Position numbers and translations under genes: made by a program
Notes under the pieces: generated by a model
The model's input: the letters and a program-made list of their open reading frames with translations, nothing else
Database searches by the model: none
Told to the model about the DNA's origin: nothing
Shown: positions 54,758 to 63,999 of the stretch, piece by piece
How the letters are laid out: every line of letters begins with the position of its first letter
Numbering within the stretch: the stretch's first letter is position 1
NCBI RefSeq assembly: GCF_021606685.1
Contig: NZ_WKCB01000017.1
Coordinates: 1 to 64,000 of the forward strand
Length of the DNA: 64,000 nt
Direction of reading: 5' to 3'
Source: Pseudomonas syringae
GTDB taxonomy: Bacteria; Pseudomonadota; Gammaproteobacteria; Pseudomonadales; Pseudomonadaceae

Positions 54758-54979
54758 TTACTTCCTCGTTCGACCTTCTGCCGCAAGTGAGGCAAGCGCA
54801 AGGGTGATAAATCCTGCATTTCCATCCAGGGTATCCAGTGCCCCTCGAATGTTCTGTGCCACTTCTGTAGATCCTCTTCGCTCAACCCAGTTTGACAGCT
54901 CCTCGATAGCTGCCCCCAGGGCCAGTTGGTTTTCATTCATGCGCTTGAGCAATGACGCAAGCAAAGGGGTGTCTTCCAT
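54758..54979 (-). CDS. Small hypothetical helical protein
   Basis: This 73-residue protein is Leu/Ala-rich, probably two or three helices, without membrane or signal features. The ATG at 54979 has GGGAG a few bases before it. Its pattern (LLASLLKRMNENQLALGAAIEELSNWVERRG) reads like a real, conserved small protein rather than a chance frame; function unknown. Confidence 0.65.
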   Translation of the reverse strand: MEDTPLLASLLKRMNENQLALGAAIEELSNWVERRGSTEVAQNIRGALDTLDGNAGFITLALASLAAEGRTRK

Positions 54980-55437
54980 GATGTTCTCCCGCCGTGTTGT
55001 CAGGTAGTCAATCTACCTCGAGCCAGTCGCATTGCATATCAGCTGTCCTCACCACCTGGTGATCGGAAATCGCGCTGGTCATCTTGATTCCCTAGATGCG
55101 TAGTTGCATGGACTTGACCAGTCGTTTGCATCGGATTTGACCAGCACACTGGGTGTCCCGTGATCGGCAAGAAACGGCCAGTAGCTGACCTTCAGGCCTG
55201 AGAACATAAACGCGCTCCCTTTTTTTGAAGTCATTGCAGCGAGTTCGAATAGGCCATATCCTAACGACGGTTTTGAAAGCTCCTGCCTCCCCTATCGCAC
55301 ATACGTGCACGGTAAATGCTTTCTCCTCCTCCGCTTGCGGAGGCGCGACAAACTCATGCATGGCCCTAAATCAGCCCGATCTAGTGTCTGTAACCGGGGG
55401 AACCAGATGCACATAGATCGCTAATCTGGTGCCTCGT
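54980..55437. other. Intergenic region at the start of the accessory segment
   Basis: About 458 bases have no strongly supported gene. A minus-strand frame at 55092-55361 could encode 89 residues, but it has no good ribosome site and no recognisable features. No attachment site, tRNA or integrase was found here. Confidence 0.4.
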
Positions 55438-56304
55438 ATGTCGATACCCGCGCTCTCCTCGCACGATGTAAAACTGCTATCGCAGATTCTTCACTCCACA
55501 TCCAAATCTCTTGGCTGCGTCAGCAAGCTCGCCTCTCAGCGAGAAATGCTCAGCCAGCTTCTCGGTTTCCATGATTGGAATGGGGCATGCGCAATGCTGC
55601 CTGCGCACCTACACGAGACTACGCATGTTGCTATTGCCTTACTTGAGATACCGTCCCTAGCACCAAAGCCGTTCTTGAGCGTTGGCACCGACGCGCTATG
55701 GCGCTTACCCGAGAAGATTCGCGATTACCTGATAAACCAATCTTTCAATCCAACAAGCCTCACCGCCTCACACTACTCAAGGCCTGATCCGGCAGGAGAT
55801 GTGAAACCACTACACTGGGCTTACATGTGCGCTCCGTCCCCCGGCCGTCTCCTGGAGCAGAGAGTGGCATTTGCTCCTCACGAGCCCGACTACGGCAACG
55901 GCAATCACACTCCTACCGTGATGACTTTCGCCAACGCTCACGGCCAAGACGCATTCACGGTCACTGTCTGGTCAATTACCCTACACCCAGCCTCCCGACA
56001 GGCGACGAACTTCACCGGCGCGGTATCGATGCCGCTATACAACACCTTCATTGAATCCATAACTGGCCGCACACCCGAACTGCGCCAAGCCTTCTGCCTG
56101 GTAAACAGCCGACAGGACGGCTTTGCATACGCAATCGCCAAGTGCGATGAAAGAGGCCACGAGCTAGGTGTAGTCGAACATATTCGGCACATGAATGTTG
56201 CAGAGGCCTGGGCAATGGTCGAACCACACAACAAGGCGCTTGGCCTATCGCTTCTGGATGTTGCCGATATCACAAGCGCGTGCATTGATGCTGACATTGA
56301 ATAG
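55438..56304 (+). CDS. Hypothetical protein of the accessory region
   Basis: This soluble protein has about 288 residues. The first 60 residues (HDVKLLSQILHSTS ... QREMLSQLLGFHDWN) resemble the N-terminal helical unit of plasmid/island proteins that start with an A-S-x-R-E-M-L-x-x-L-x-G-x-x-W motif; the rest is unrecognised. ATG 55438 or GTG 55429 may be the start. It has no close partner gene and is less GC-rich than the core genes. Confidence 0.65.
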   Translation: MSIPALSSHDVKLLSQILHSTSKSLGCVSKLASQREMLSQLLGFHDWNGACAMLPAHLHETTHVAIALLEIPSLAPKPFLSVGTDALWRLPEKIRDYLINQSFNPTSLTASHYSRPDPAGDVKPLHWAYMCAPSPGRLLEQRVAFAPHEPDYGNGNHTPTVMTFANAHGQDAFTVTVWSITLHPASRQATNFTGAVSMPLYNTFIESITGRTPELRQAFCLVNSRQDGFAYAIAKCDERGHELGVVEHIRHMNVAEAWAMVEPHNKALGLSLLDVADITSACIDADIE

Positions 56305-56455
56305 GTAGTGAATCTCCAGGCGGGCCCAGGCCATGGCAACCATCAACAATCGGTCATGTTCTGTAAGCCCGCTTCTGGTCGATTGCTATTTTTCGCGAAT
56401 GACACAATTTGGAAAGGCAGCATCCGAGCACATATCCGGCCCTCCTCCAAAACTG

Positions 56456-57181
56456 GTGTAACCGGTGTTACGAGTGTAACGACCTTCACCAAACGCCCGG
56501 TTTCTTTGGCTTTCATGCCTGTTACACAGTTGAGCGACAGAGCGTACCCCCGATGTAACGCTGCCCCTGCGTGTAACGCTAAAGTCAGCATCCGGGTGTT
56601 GTGGGCAGGCGCTTTGCGCCAGAGCCTACCAAGGGAATTTCGCTGGCCCCACCTTTTGATGAGAGGAAATCAGGCTGGGGACCCTGAGAGCTTTAGCTTC
56701 ACACGGGGCATGAAACCCGCGGGATCGAGGTAGCGGCAACCACACCAGCTTACTGAAATTTCAATGTTGAAATTGAAAGGAGTTTGAAGAAAAAAGGGCA
56801 TCGTTGCCGTATTGGTAACGGTACTCGCAGATGGCTGAAAGAGTAGGGCATATGCACAGGTGAACTGGAGTTAACCAGGTTCACCTGGTCCAACTGTTCA
56901 ACAAGCTGTGCATCTTTACACCAACACGGTCACGCTGGTTTCCAACCCTGCATTTAGTCAAACGCCCAAGGGCCCCTTTCAATGGATGGTTCAGTCATGA
57001 TCATGACCCTATGTCGCTGGAGGTGTATCCATCACGGGGGCCAGGGGTTCTAAAATCTGATGTTACAGGTGTTACGGGTATCGCAAATTTATTTATCTAT
57101 ATATTTTTTATAGATATTTAGATGGTCACACCTCTGTGCGCAACGATCAAAAGGTGGTGTTATAAGCTATATAGGTGTTAC
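56456..57181. repeat. Scattered GTGTAAC/GTTAC words
   Basis: TGTAAC or its complement GTTACA/GTTACG occurs repeatedly: at 56456, 56464, 56474, 56521, 56554, 56571, 57061, 57068 and 57174 (often as GGTGTTACG or GTGTAACG). Three lie within 26 bases at 56456-56481. The spacing is irregular, so these are not classic iterons. They could be binding sites or a decayed origin/regulatory array. Confidence 0.5.
56857..56887. promoter_or_regulatory. Long dyad, possible operator
   Basis: CAGGTGAAC (56857-56865) and GTTCACCTG (56879-56887) are perfect 9-base arms, and the inner TGG/CCA around AGTTAA nearly continues the symmetry. The structure is an excellent candidate for a dimeric repressor site. It is about 435 bases before the SMC-like gene, with no repressor gene between them. 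Confidence 0.5.
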
Positions 57182-57322
57182 ATCTAGAGACTGTGTCTCG
57201 AGCTGAATACTTCCAGTCACGGATGAGGCGCTTGAAGATGGGGCGATTAGCAACGAACACGTAATGCTAGGCGAAGAAGGGCTGTGCCTGATCACAGTCA
57301 TGCGACTACAGCGGAGGTAGGG

Positions 57323-59968
57323 ATGGCGTCTGCAGAACACGACTATCAGCACTTCATTCAATGGCTTCATCGACCTGACGGAGAGGTACCAGAAGACGTG
57401 CGTCGTTTTGGACGGCTGGTCCTGGACAACTTTGAAAGTGTCAGTGCAACTACACGTCATCGGAGCCAGCGGTCGGTACATCTAGTCGATCTGGCGCGCG
57501 AGCGGTTCCTTGCTAGTGATCCGGGCCAACCTATGCTGGAACAAATAGCAGCAGGTGCAGGATGGCATTGGGAGAAGTTATGTCATCTCTCCCTTGGGCC
57601 GTTCCGAGGTTTTCGGAATGCTGAGGCGTTTGACCTCACACGGCGCATCGTTTTGTTTTATGGTCCCAATGGTAGCGGCAAGACCAGCCTTTGCGAGGCG
57701 CTCGAGTTTGCCCTGCTCGGAGCTGTAGATGAGGGGGCGCAAAAGCGAATTGATGCTGCTCAGTATCTACGTAATGTCCATGAAGGTCGGTTTGTACCCC
57801 CTCAGTTGACGGCGTTGGACCCACAAGGCCAGCGAGTTGCCGTTCAGGCGGATACCGATGCTTATCGGTTCTGCTTCATTGAGAAAAACCGTATTGATTC
57901 CTTCTCGAGGATCGCTGCGAAACCTGCCGGTCAAAAGACAGAGCTAATAGCCGCGCTGTTTGGTATGGACCACTTCAACGAGTTCGTAGGTCAGTTTAAT
58001 GAGTCAATTGATGGGCAGTTGTCGCTTCTGCCTGTGCAAGGTCAGGAGCTGACACGGAGACGTCAAGCGATCGCTCATGACATCGAACTACTTGCTGGTG
58101 AGGCTGAGAGTATTTCTGCACTTGATCTGGCTGAGCGGGAGTACGCGGAGGCTTTTCAAGCCGGGTTGACGTATGCCCAGTTGCAACAGGCGGTGGGTTC
58201 TAACGACGTCCCCGGTAGACTGCAGGCGTTGATAGAGATACTGAACCAACCTGCGCCGGCCCTTCTGGGTATTCGGCAGCAGGATCTTCTTACAGTATTT
58301 CGCGCAGCAGATGAGTCTCACGAACTTGTTGAGGAGCTTGCTGGTCAACTGGCCTTGCAGCAGGATGGCGCTACCTATCAAGACCTCTACACTGCAGTTC
58401 TTGAGCTACAAGCGCTTTCTCCTGATCGTTGCCCAGCATGCGAGACTGCAATTGTTGGGGAGCAGCATGTCCACGTTGATCCTTTTTTAAAGGCTGCACA
58501 GGGTCTTGAGCATCTGCGAGAGCTGACTCAGCTCAAGCAGAGGTTCCAAGCAGCTGTTGATGAGCGGCGGCTTGCCTCAGATGCATTAAGCGCATACTTC
58601 GCTAATTTTGCCCATCGCGTCGGCGCTACGGTCGACAGTGAGCATGAAGTTATTCGCTATTTGGCAAATCCAGGTGTTCGACCCGATACGGCATGGTGGA
58701 GGCCAGGGTACAACCCCGTAGCCGGGGGTGTTTCGCTGTCACAACAAGCAGTTAACTACGCGCGGCTGTTGGAGGAAGCGGATGCCGTTACTCAGCAAAA
58801 CTTGGAGCAGCGTGCACGAGTGATTGCAGAGCGGGATCGACTTTCCGTTGCCCGCATCGTAGTAGTTGAACAGGCAACCCGACGCCAACAAACTATCGCA
58901 GCCATTGCGGGGGCCCGTCAGCGTATCGATGCCTTTGATGCGCAGAACGCCGGACTGATCGCTGCTGCTGCGGAGGAAGAGACACAAGTTGTAGCAGAGG
59001 TAAGAATTCAAGTCGCCTACAATGAATTTTTGGGCCTGCTAAGGCATTACCGATCGGAGCTACCGGGAACGTTGTTGGCAGGTCTGAACAATTTGGCCAT
59101 GGAATTGTACAACGAGTTCAACGTCCGTGATGCACCGGAAGACAAACTGGCAGCACTTCACCTACCCATTGCTGGGGACGGTCGTATCGAATTGAGTTTT
59201 CAAGGCTCCCCGCAAGCGCGTGTTGATGCTCTGCAGGTACTGAGTGAGGGGCACGTCCGCTGTTTGGGATTGGCCATCTTGTTGGCAAAGGCTTCCAACA
59301 TCCAGGCGCCTACGGTGATCTTCGATGACGCGATCAATGCTATCGACCATGAGCATCGTCAGGGAATTAGGGAGGCCCTGTTCCAGAGTAGACGCTTTGC
59401 CAATACGCAGATCATCGTGACCTGCCACAGCAATGAATTCATCAAGGACATCCAGAACCATGTTGATAGAGCTCAGTGGTTGTCTTACACGTTTCGTCAT
59501 CACACCGGCGATCATCATCCGCGCGTTCTGCGAGATCTACCGCCACAAGCCTATCTTATAAACGCTAGGGCTGCTGTTGACCGAGGAGACCATCGTGGGG
59601 CTCTTCAGCCGTGCAGACAGGCGTTAGAAATGCTCGCTAACAAGATATGGCGATGGTTGGGGCAATGCGACTTAGGCTTAATCAGTGTCAAGTTGGCTGG
59701 TGTGGGAGATCAGCCCTCATTGCGAAATTTGTGCGATGGTCTCCGCGCAAGACTGAATGCCGCGGGCACATTCGAACATATCGACAAGCAGCCTTTGCTG
59801 GATGGATTGGGGCAGATTCTCGGAATACCTGAGCAGACGTTGTTATGGCAGTACTTGAACAAAGGAACTCACGAGGAGCAGGACCGGGAAGACTTTGATG
59901 AGGGGGTGGTTGAGCAACTGGTTGGTTTAATGGAAGGGATGAATGCTTTGAGGCTACGTAACCGTTAA
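57323..59968 (+). CDS. SMC/Rad50-like ATPase with zinc hook and HEPN-like C-terminus
   Basis: This protein has about 881 residues. Residues 1 to about 85 are a helical N-terminal extension. Then come the ATPase head with Walker A GPNGSGKTS (114-122), a coiled-coil arm with a zinc-hook-like CPAC (370-373), a second arm, signature LSEGH (640), Walker B TVIFDD (664-669) and an H-loop TCHSNEF (near 700). The last 140 residues form a separate helical domain. ALQPCRQALEMLANKIW and YLNKGTHEEQDREDF follow the pattern of HEPN-like domains at the end of some defence-associated ATPases. The ATG at 57323 has GGAGG five bases before it; an earlier GTG at 57284 is less likely. A role in sensing phage or foreign DNA with a HEPN-type RNase or binding output is inferred, not shown. 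Confidence 0.85.
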   Translation: MASAEHDYQHFIQWLHRPDGEVPEDVRRFGRLVLDNFESVSATTRHRSQRSVHLVDLARERFLASDPGQPMLEQIAAGAGWHWEKLCHLSLGPFRGFRNAEAFDLTRRIVLFYGPNGSGKTSLCEALEFALLGAVDEGAQKRIDAAQYLRNVHEGRFVPPQLTALDPQGQRVAVQADTDAYRFCFIEKNRIDSFSRIAAKPAGQKTELIAALFGMDHFNEFVGQFNESIDGQLSLLPVQGQELTRRRQAIAHDIELLAGEAESISALDLAEREYAEAFQAGLTYAQLQQAVGSNDVPGRLQALIEILNQPAPALLGIRQQDLLTVFRAADESHELVEELAGQLALQQDGATYQDLYTAVLELQALSPDRCPACETAIVGEQHVHVDPFLKAAQGLEHLRELTQLKQRFQAAVDERRLASDALSAYFANFAHRVGATVDSEHEVIRYLANPGVRPDTAWWRPGYNPVAGGVSLSQQAVNYARLLEEADAVTQQNLEQRARVIAERDRLSVARIVVVEQATRRQQTIAAIAGARQRIDAFDAQNAGLIAAAAEEETQVVAEVRIQVAYNEFLGLLRHYRSELPGTLLAGLNNLAMELYNEFNVRDAPEDKLAALHLPIAGDGRIELSFQGSPQARVDALQVLSEGHVRCLGLAILLAKASNIQAPTVIFDDAINAIDHEHRQGIREALFQSRRFANTQIIVTCHSNEFIKDIQNHVDRAQWLSYTFRHHTGDHHPRVLRDLPPQAYLINARAAVDRGDHRGALQPCRQALEMLANKIWRWLGQCDLGLISVKLAGVGDQPSLRNLCDGLRARLNAAGTFEHIDKQPLLDGLGQILGIPEQTLLWQYLNKGTHEEQDREDFDEGVVEQLVGLMEGMNALRLRNR

Positions 59969-60193
59969 AAGTACATTCTGAAAATAGCCTCCATGATGTA
60001 GCGGACAGGCCCTTCATGAATGCTGCCAGTAACATCCTATACACTGCCCAGCCAATATGTCACCAACTTTAACTGGCCAAACCTCACTTTCGATTTAGAA
60101 GTGGCGTTTTTCAGAAATCAAAAAAGTAATAGTAATGGTGTCGTAGGTGTTTGAGCTTGTAATTGTGCGTATTAATATCAGGAAGATAAAGAA

Positions 60194-63100
60194 ATGACAG
60201 CAGTAGGACAGCGGGTGAATGCGGTTCCAGCATTAAGCAAAATTCTTGCCTCTGGTACTGAGGGGGGCAAAGAGTTTGGGAGGATAGTTGGCTTATTACT
60301 ATTTAATGATGCAAAACGAAGGGGGGAAGAATTCAACCTGTTTGATGATGCTTCTGGAGACTTTGAAGGTCTGGACGGTTTTTCACGAACAAAACAATCT
60401 AGCAGTGCTATAGGATATCAATATAAATTTTTTTCTTCCCCTTTAAGTAATGATCATCGCCAGGAAATTATTAAGTCATTGGATAATGCTTTAGAACGCA
60501 ATGAAACTCTGAATTTGGTAAGGTGGGTTCTAGTTACTCCGGATGATTTCAAAAATCCAGCGCAGCGTAAGGGAGGAGGCGACGTTGGATGGTTTGAAAA
60601 GTTGAAGGTGAAATATAAAGACAAGCTTGAGTTAGATCATATTGGCCATTCAAAACTTCAAGATCTGTTTCTTCAGACGCATCACTTGTGTTTATATTAT
60701 TATCCGGGGCACGTAAATTTAGGGGTTGAAAGGCGAAAAACTATCCATGAGCTAAGAGCTCAGTATGATGAAAATATGCGTCGCAGATATGGACGGATTG
60801 AATTTGTTGGTATGTCTGTATACAAAGAGGAAACTTCTAGACGAATTCCTCTTGAGGATATCTACATTCCATTGTCTTTGGTTTCTGAACGAGCTAGTGA
60901 AGAGACTGATCAAACTCCGAGAATAGAAGCGCTTAGCCTTTTAGAACCAGGATCTCGATCTGTGATATTGGGTGATCCGGGGTCTGGCAAGTCTACATTG
61001 TTAGCCTTTTTAGCATTGGCAGGGATAAGCGAGCGACTGCAGTCTCGATGCGGTTACTTTGCAGATGGCAGGTTAACTATAGTTGTGACTTTGCGGCGCT
61101 ATGCAGATGAGCTTAAGATTGACAAGAATTTATCCATTCTTGAATACGTTAGAAAAGTTGCGGAAGCTGACTTTAACTTGAGTGGTTTAAGCCCCGCTTT
61201 CTATGAGTATTATCTAGAAACTGGGCAGGCAGTTGTGCTTTTTGATGGGCTGGATGAGTTGCCGGGATACCAATTCAAGAACATTGTAAGGCATCGAGTT
61301 GAATCGTTTACATCTAATTTTCCGGGTAATACAATTATTTTGTCCTCTAGAATAGTTGGATATGAGGCCGAGGCGCGATTCGACGAATCTTATAACCACT
61401 TTCGAGTTGCCAAGCTAAAAATTGAGGAAGTGAAGAATTTTATTATCGATTGGTATTCTTTAAGAGTTGAGGACGTCAACGAGAGGGATAGAAACGCGAA
61501 TGATCTAATCAGGGTGATTGTGTCTCCTGAAAGTGACTCAATCAGGGCTTTAGCTAGAAATCCATTGTTGCTCACTATCGTTGCTCTAGTGCATAGAATT
61601 GATGCGGTATTGCCTGATCAACGAGTAGTGCTCTATCAGAAGTGCACAGAGACACTGCTGAATACATGGTATAAGGCAAAGCGTAACGATGAAGAAGTAG
61701 TAAAGGGGCGAATTGAGCAGCGTAATCGAGTTAGAGTCGAATCAATTGCTTATTGGATGCATACCAGGAGCGTTCGCGCGCAAGGGCGTTCAGTTGCGGA
61801 GCATAAAGAGCTATTGGAGTTTTTAACTGACCATATAAAAAAGTATGAGTCTATTAAGGAGGCTGATGATCATGCCGAAGATCAGGCTGAGGCTTTCCTT
61901 TCTTTCATAAAAAACTCTGCTGGGTTACTTGTTGAAGCCGGTGACGGATTATATAGCTTTATTCACCTTACCTTTCAAGAATACCTTTGTGCGACTTACC
62001 TCCTGGCTTTCGGCGAGACTAGAGGAGCCCAGTCAATTTGGGATGAGTTACATGGTGCGTTACAAAATCCACGATGGAGAGAAGTAGTTCGTCTGTTAGT
62101 TGCAAGCCTAAAGTCTTCTTCCGGCAAGGCATTTTTTATTGATAAGCTTTTGGATGAACCTAGTTCCGCTAGTACGAGAGATACGGCACTGCTACTTTTG
62201 GGGCTTCTCAGAGATTCTATTGAAGCTGCGGAGCTTCGTGCTGAGGATATATTTTCCGTCACGCATAATGCACTCGCTTTATGTCAGGAGATAGAAGACT
62301 TTGTTGACTTGAAACAGTCTGTCGAAGGGCTTGTGACAAAAGATGCTATTAATCTCTCTCATGCATTGTCAGCATTTAATTCGCAGTTTCAAAGAGCCTC
62401 AGCTTCCAATAGGCTAAGGCTGGCATTAATAAGCTATTCTTTGGGTTATCCGGGTTTAGATGGAGGTTGCTCCGGTCTTGATATAAGTATGTCCGAAGAA
62501 ACTTGTGCTGTGTTTAATGCGCTGGTTTTATCAAGGTCTGACTTTGTTGTTGGTGGCGGTCCATTGGGTAAGTTGAGGTATGTCTATAATGAATGGGCTA
62601 CTAAGAACTCTGAGGCAAATGCGGCATCAACTGTTGGTCTTGGTGTTTTGATGCTTCTTGATCCATCTAATCAAGCGGAAAAATTATTCGATCGAGAACT
62701 GTTTCTAATGTTCTCTAGAAATTTTGGTCCACATCATGATCATGGCTTGCACCTCGCGGCAATCGCCTGCGCATCGACTACCATGCATCCTACGATGATC
62801 AAAGCATTAGGTAATGCACTTCGCGGTTCTAGCCATACTAATAAGAAGCAAGTTAGGTCATTTTTGGCGCCTGCAATCAAAGTTTGGCTTAGTGAGAACC
62901 TATCACGACCAACGGGTGTGGAAAGGTTTTATGATGCCCTGGATGAGCGTCAGAAATTCGAAGAGTCAGGGATAAAATTTGAAGATGAGAGGAGGTTGAT
63001 GCGTCGCGGTCGAAGTCAGGCTTTTCCAATATCTTCGTTGAGAAGAAGTCTAGTAGGTACCAATGGATCGTACGATGACTCTTACTGGGAGGGGATCAGG

Positions 63101-63631
63101 AAAACGGATGTTTTCTCGAATTACTTAGTTCCGTCGTTAGAGGTCGCTTTTGAGGAGAGCTTTGATTTTTATTGGGGCGAAGCTTTTAGAGGTTCGCTGA
63201 AGTTGTTGCCGTTAAGTTTTAATAAGTACTTTGATCCTGATGAATGGCTAGATTTGGCGGTCAGGATTAAAGATGGTAAATATAGCGTTGATGATGTGAA
63301 CTTTGCGGCGTGGTTAATATTGTATGATGTTTGGGTCTACCTTCGTAAAGGCTATGATGAGGAGAGTATGTCTCCAATTGCAGAGTTAATTTCCATTGTT
63401 TCAGGATTAGATGAGCCGAAAATAAAGTTATCAATTGTCCTTCGCAGCTCTTTTTTTAATAGCACAGAGTCTGTCGGGGGGTTGTCAAGTTTGCTGGCTT
63501 CTGACGAAAGAGTCATGGAGGTTTTAGAAACGATTGGGTGGCCGAGTGCGGCTTTAATTACAAAAGTGAAGGCCAGTAGGCGTAATTCTTTACATGCGAA
63601 CAATGTCGAGGACGATGTCGTCGAAATTTAG
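60194..63631 (+). CDS. NACHT ATPase with N-terminal PD-(D/E)xK-like nuclease (bNACHT-type)
   Basis: This is a 1145-residue STAND protein, strikingly AT-rich compared with the rest of the window. Residues 1 to about 170 look like a restriction-endonuclease fold: E24/E27 in an early helix, D56 and D61 in GDFEGLDGF, and Q76-x-K78 in GYQYKFF. The NACHT domain has Walker A GDPGSGKST (260-268), Walker B VVLFDGLDE (347-355), sensor ILSSR (382-386) and the winged-helix end FIHLTFQEYLCATYL near 590-605. The remaining about 540 residues are helical-repeat/sensor region with no clear LRR pattern. Bacterial NACHT proteins of this plan are phage-defence sensors that activate their N-terminal effector on infection. 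ATG at 60194, with AGGAAG nine bases before it. It has no neighbouring partner in the same strand except the SMC-like gene 225 bases upstream. Confidence 0.9.
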   Translation: MTAVGQRVNAVPALSKILASGTEGGKEFGRIVGLLLFNDAKRRGEEFNLFDDASGDFEGLDGFSRTKQSSSAIGYQYKFFSSPLSNDHRQEIIKSLDNALERNETLNLVRWVLVTPDDFKNPAQRKGGGDVGWFEKLKVKYKDKLELDHIGHSKLQDLFLQTHHLCLYYYPGHVNLGVERRKTIHELRAQYDENMRRRYGRIEFVGMSVYKEETSRRIPLEDIYIPLSLVSERASEETDQTPRIEALSLLEPGSRSVILGDPGSGKSTLLAFLALAGISERLQSRCGYFADGRLTIVVTLRRYADELKIDKNLSILEYVRKVAEADFNLSGLSPAFYEYYLETGQAVVLFDGLDELPGYQFKNIVRHRVESFTSNFPGNTIILSSRIVGYEAEARFDESYNHFRVAKLKIEEVKNFIIDWYSLRVEDVNERDRNANDLIRVIVSPESDSIRALARNPLLLTIVALVHRIDAVLPDQRVVLYQKCTETLLNTWYKAKRNDEEVVKGRIEQRNRVRVESIAYWMHTRSVRAQGRSVAEHKELLEFLTDHIKKYESIKEADDHAEDQAEAFLSFIKNSAGLLVEAGDGLYSFIHLTFQEYLCATYLLAFGETRGAQSIWDELHGALQNPRWREVVRLLVASLKSSSGKAFFIDKLLDEPSSASTRDTALLLLGLLRDSIEAAELRAEDIFSVTHNALALCQEIEDFVDLKQSVEGLVTKDAINLSHALSAFNSQFQRASASNRLRLALISYSLGYPGLDGGCSGLDISMSEETCAVFNALVLSRSDFVVGGGPLGKLRYVYNEWATKNSEANAASTVGLGVLMLLDPSNQAEKLFDRELFLMFSRNFGPHHDHGLHLAAIACASTTMHPTMIKALGNALRGSSHTNKKQVRSFLAPAIKVWLSENLSRPTGVERFYDALDERQKFEESGIKFEDERRLMRRGRSQAFPISSLRRSLVGTNGSYDDSYWEGIRKTDVFSNYLVPSLEVAFEESFDFYWGEAFRGSLKLLPLSFNKYFDPDEWLDLAVRIKDGKYSVDDVNFAAWLILYDVWVYLRKGYDEESMSPIAELISIVSGLDEPKIKLSIVLRSSFFNSTESVGGLSSLLASDERVMEVLETIGWPSAALITKVKASRRNSLHANNVEDDVVEI

Positions 63632-63636
63632 TATTG

Positions 63637-63671
63637 AGCCAAGCTGACAAGTGATGTTGGCTTGGTTTTTT
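63637..63671 (+). terminator. Weak intrinsic terminator after the NACHT gene
   Basis: AGCCAA and TTGGCT form a six-base stem with a 14-base loop, followed by TGGTTTTTTG. It begins six bases after the stop codon. Confidence 0.6.
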
Positions 63672-63797
63672 GTATCCTGCGGCTTAACGTGTAGCTGGTT
63701 GGAGTGTAGACGGCTACCAGTTCAGAACAGATTCAGAATAACGGCATGGTCGCTGCAGTTGCGCATCTGTCCAGTCGTGCTGATGGGTGGAGTAAAC

Positions 63798-63815
63798 AGC
63801 CCGCGAGAGCGGGCT
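63798..63815 (-). terminator. Hairpin downstream of the right-edge gene
   Basis: AGCCCGC and GCGGGCT form a perfect stem with loop GAGA. Read from the minus strand it comes ten bases after the stop of the edge gene and is followed by TGTTTAC, so it can end that transcript. Confidence 0.6.
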
Positions 63816-63825
63816 GATTTCGGGG

Positions 63826-63999
63826 TTACGCGGCGATTAGGTCGTCAAGGGAAATATTACGGGCCGCAGCTGCCAAATCGGAACGATTAAGTCTTGAATG
63901 GAAAGGGCCGAAGCGAGGCACCTCTAGTCCAGACAAGGCATCGCCCATTCCTCCTTTTAGGTAGCTGAGGGCAATTATTCGGGCGCCTACAGCGAGAAG
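63826..63999 (-). CDS. 3' end of an unidentified gene, cut by window edge
   Basis: A minus-strand reading frame is open from the right edge for 57 codons to a TAA at 63826. Its translation (ending NRSDLAAAARNISLDDLIAA) has normal protein character and regular codon use, and a hairpin follows the stop. The gene continues beyond the window unless it starts at the ATG at 63948, where GGAGG is too close. I do not recognise the family. Confidence 0.5.
   Translation of the reverse strand, partial: LLAVGARIIALSYLKGGMGDALSGLEVPRFGPFHSRLNRSDLAAAARNISLDDLIAA

Larger units (their letters stand above)
56305..57322. other. Kilobase of non-coding accessory DNA
   Basis: About 1 kb between the hypothetical gene and the SMC-like gene has no supportable protein. 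A 141-codon frame at 56308-56733 lacks a ribosome site and protein character. The stretch contains repeated GTTAC/GTAAC words, a strong dyad at 56857-56887 and an AT-rich tract near 57090-57120 (ATTTATTTATCTATATATTT). It may be a remnant of a mobile-element gene or a regulatory block for the following ATPase. Confidence 0.5.

Noticed and set aside
55092-55361. 89-codon minus-strand frame as a gene
   Set aside because: No ribosome site, no recognisable features, and it lies in a stretch of mixed composition.
56308-56733. 141-codon plus-strand frame as a gene
   Set aside because: No ribosome site; the composition follows the GTTAC repeats rather than protein codon use.
63651-63890. 79-codon plus-strand frame at the right end
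   Set aside because: It overlaps the terminator of the NACHT gene and the well-behaved minus-strand coding end at 63826.
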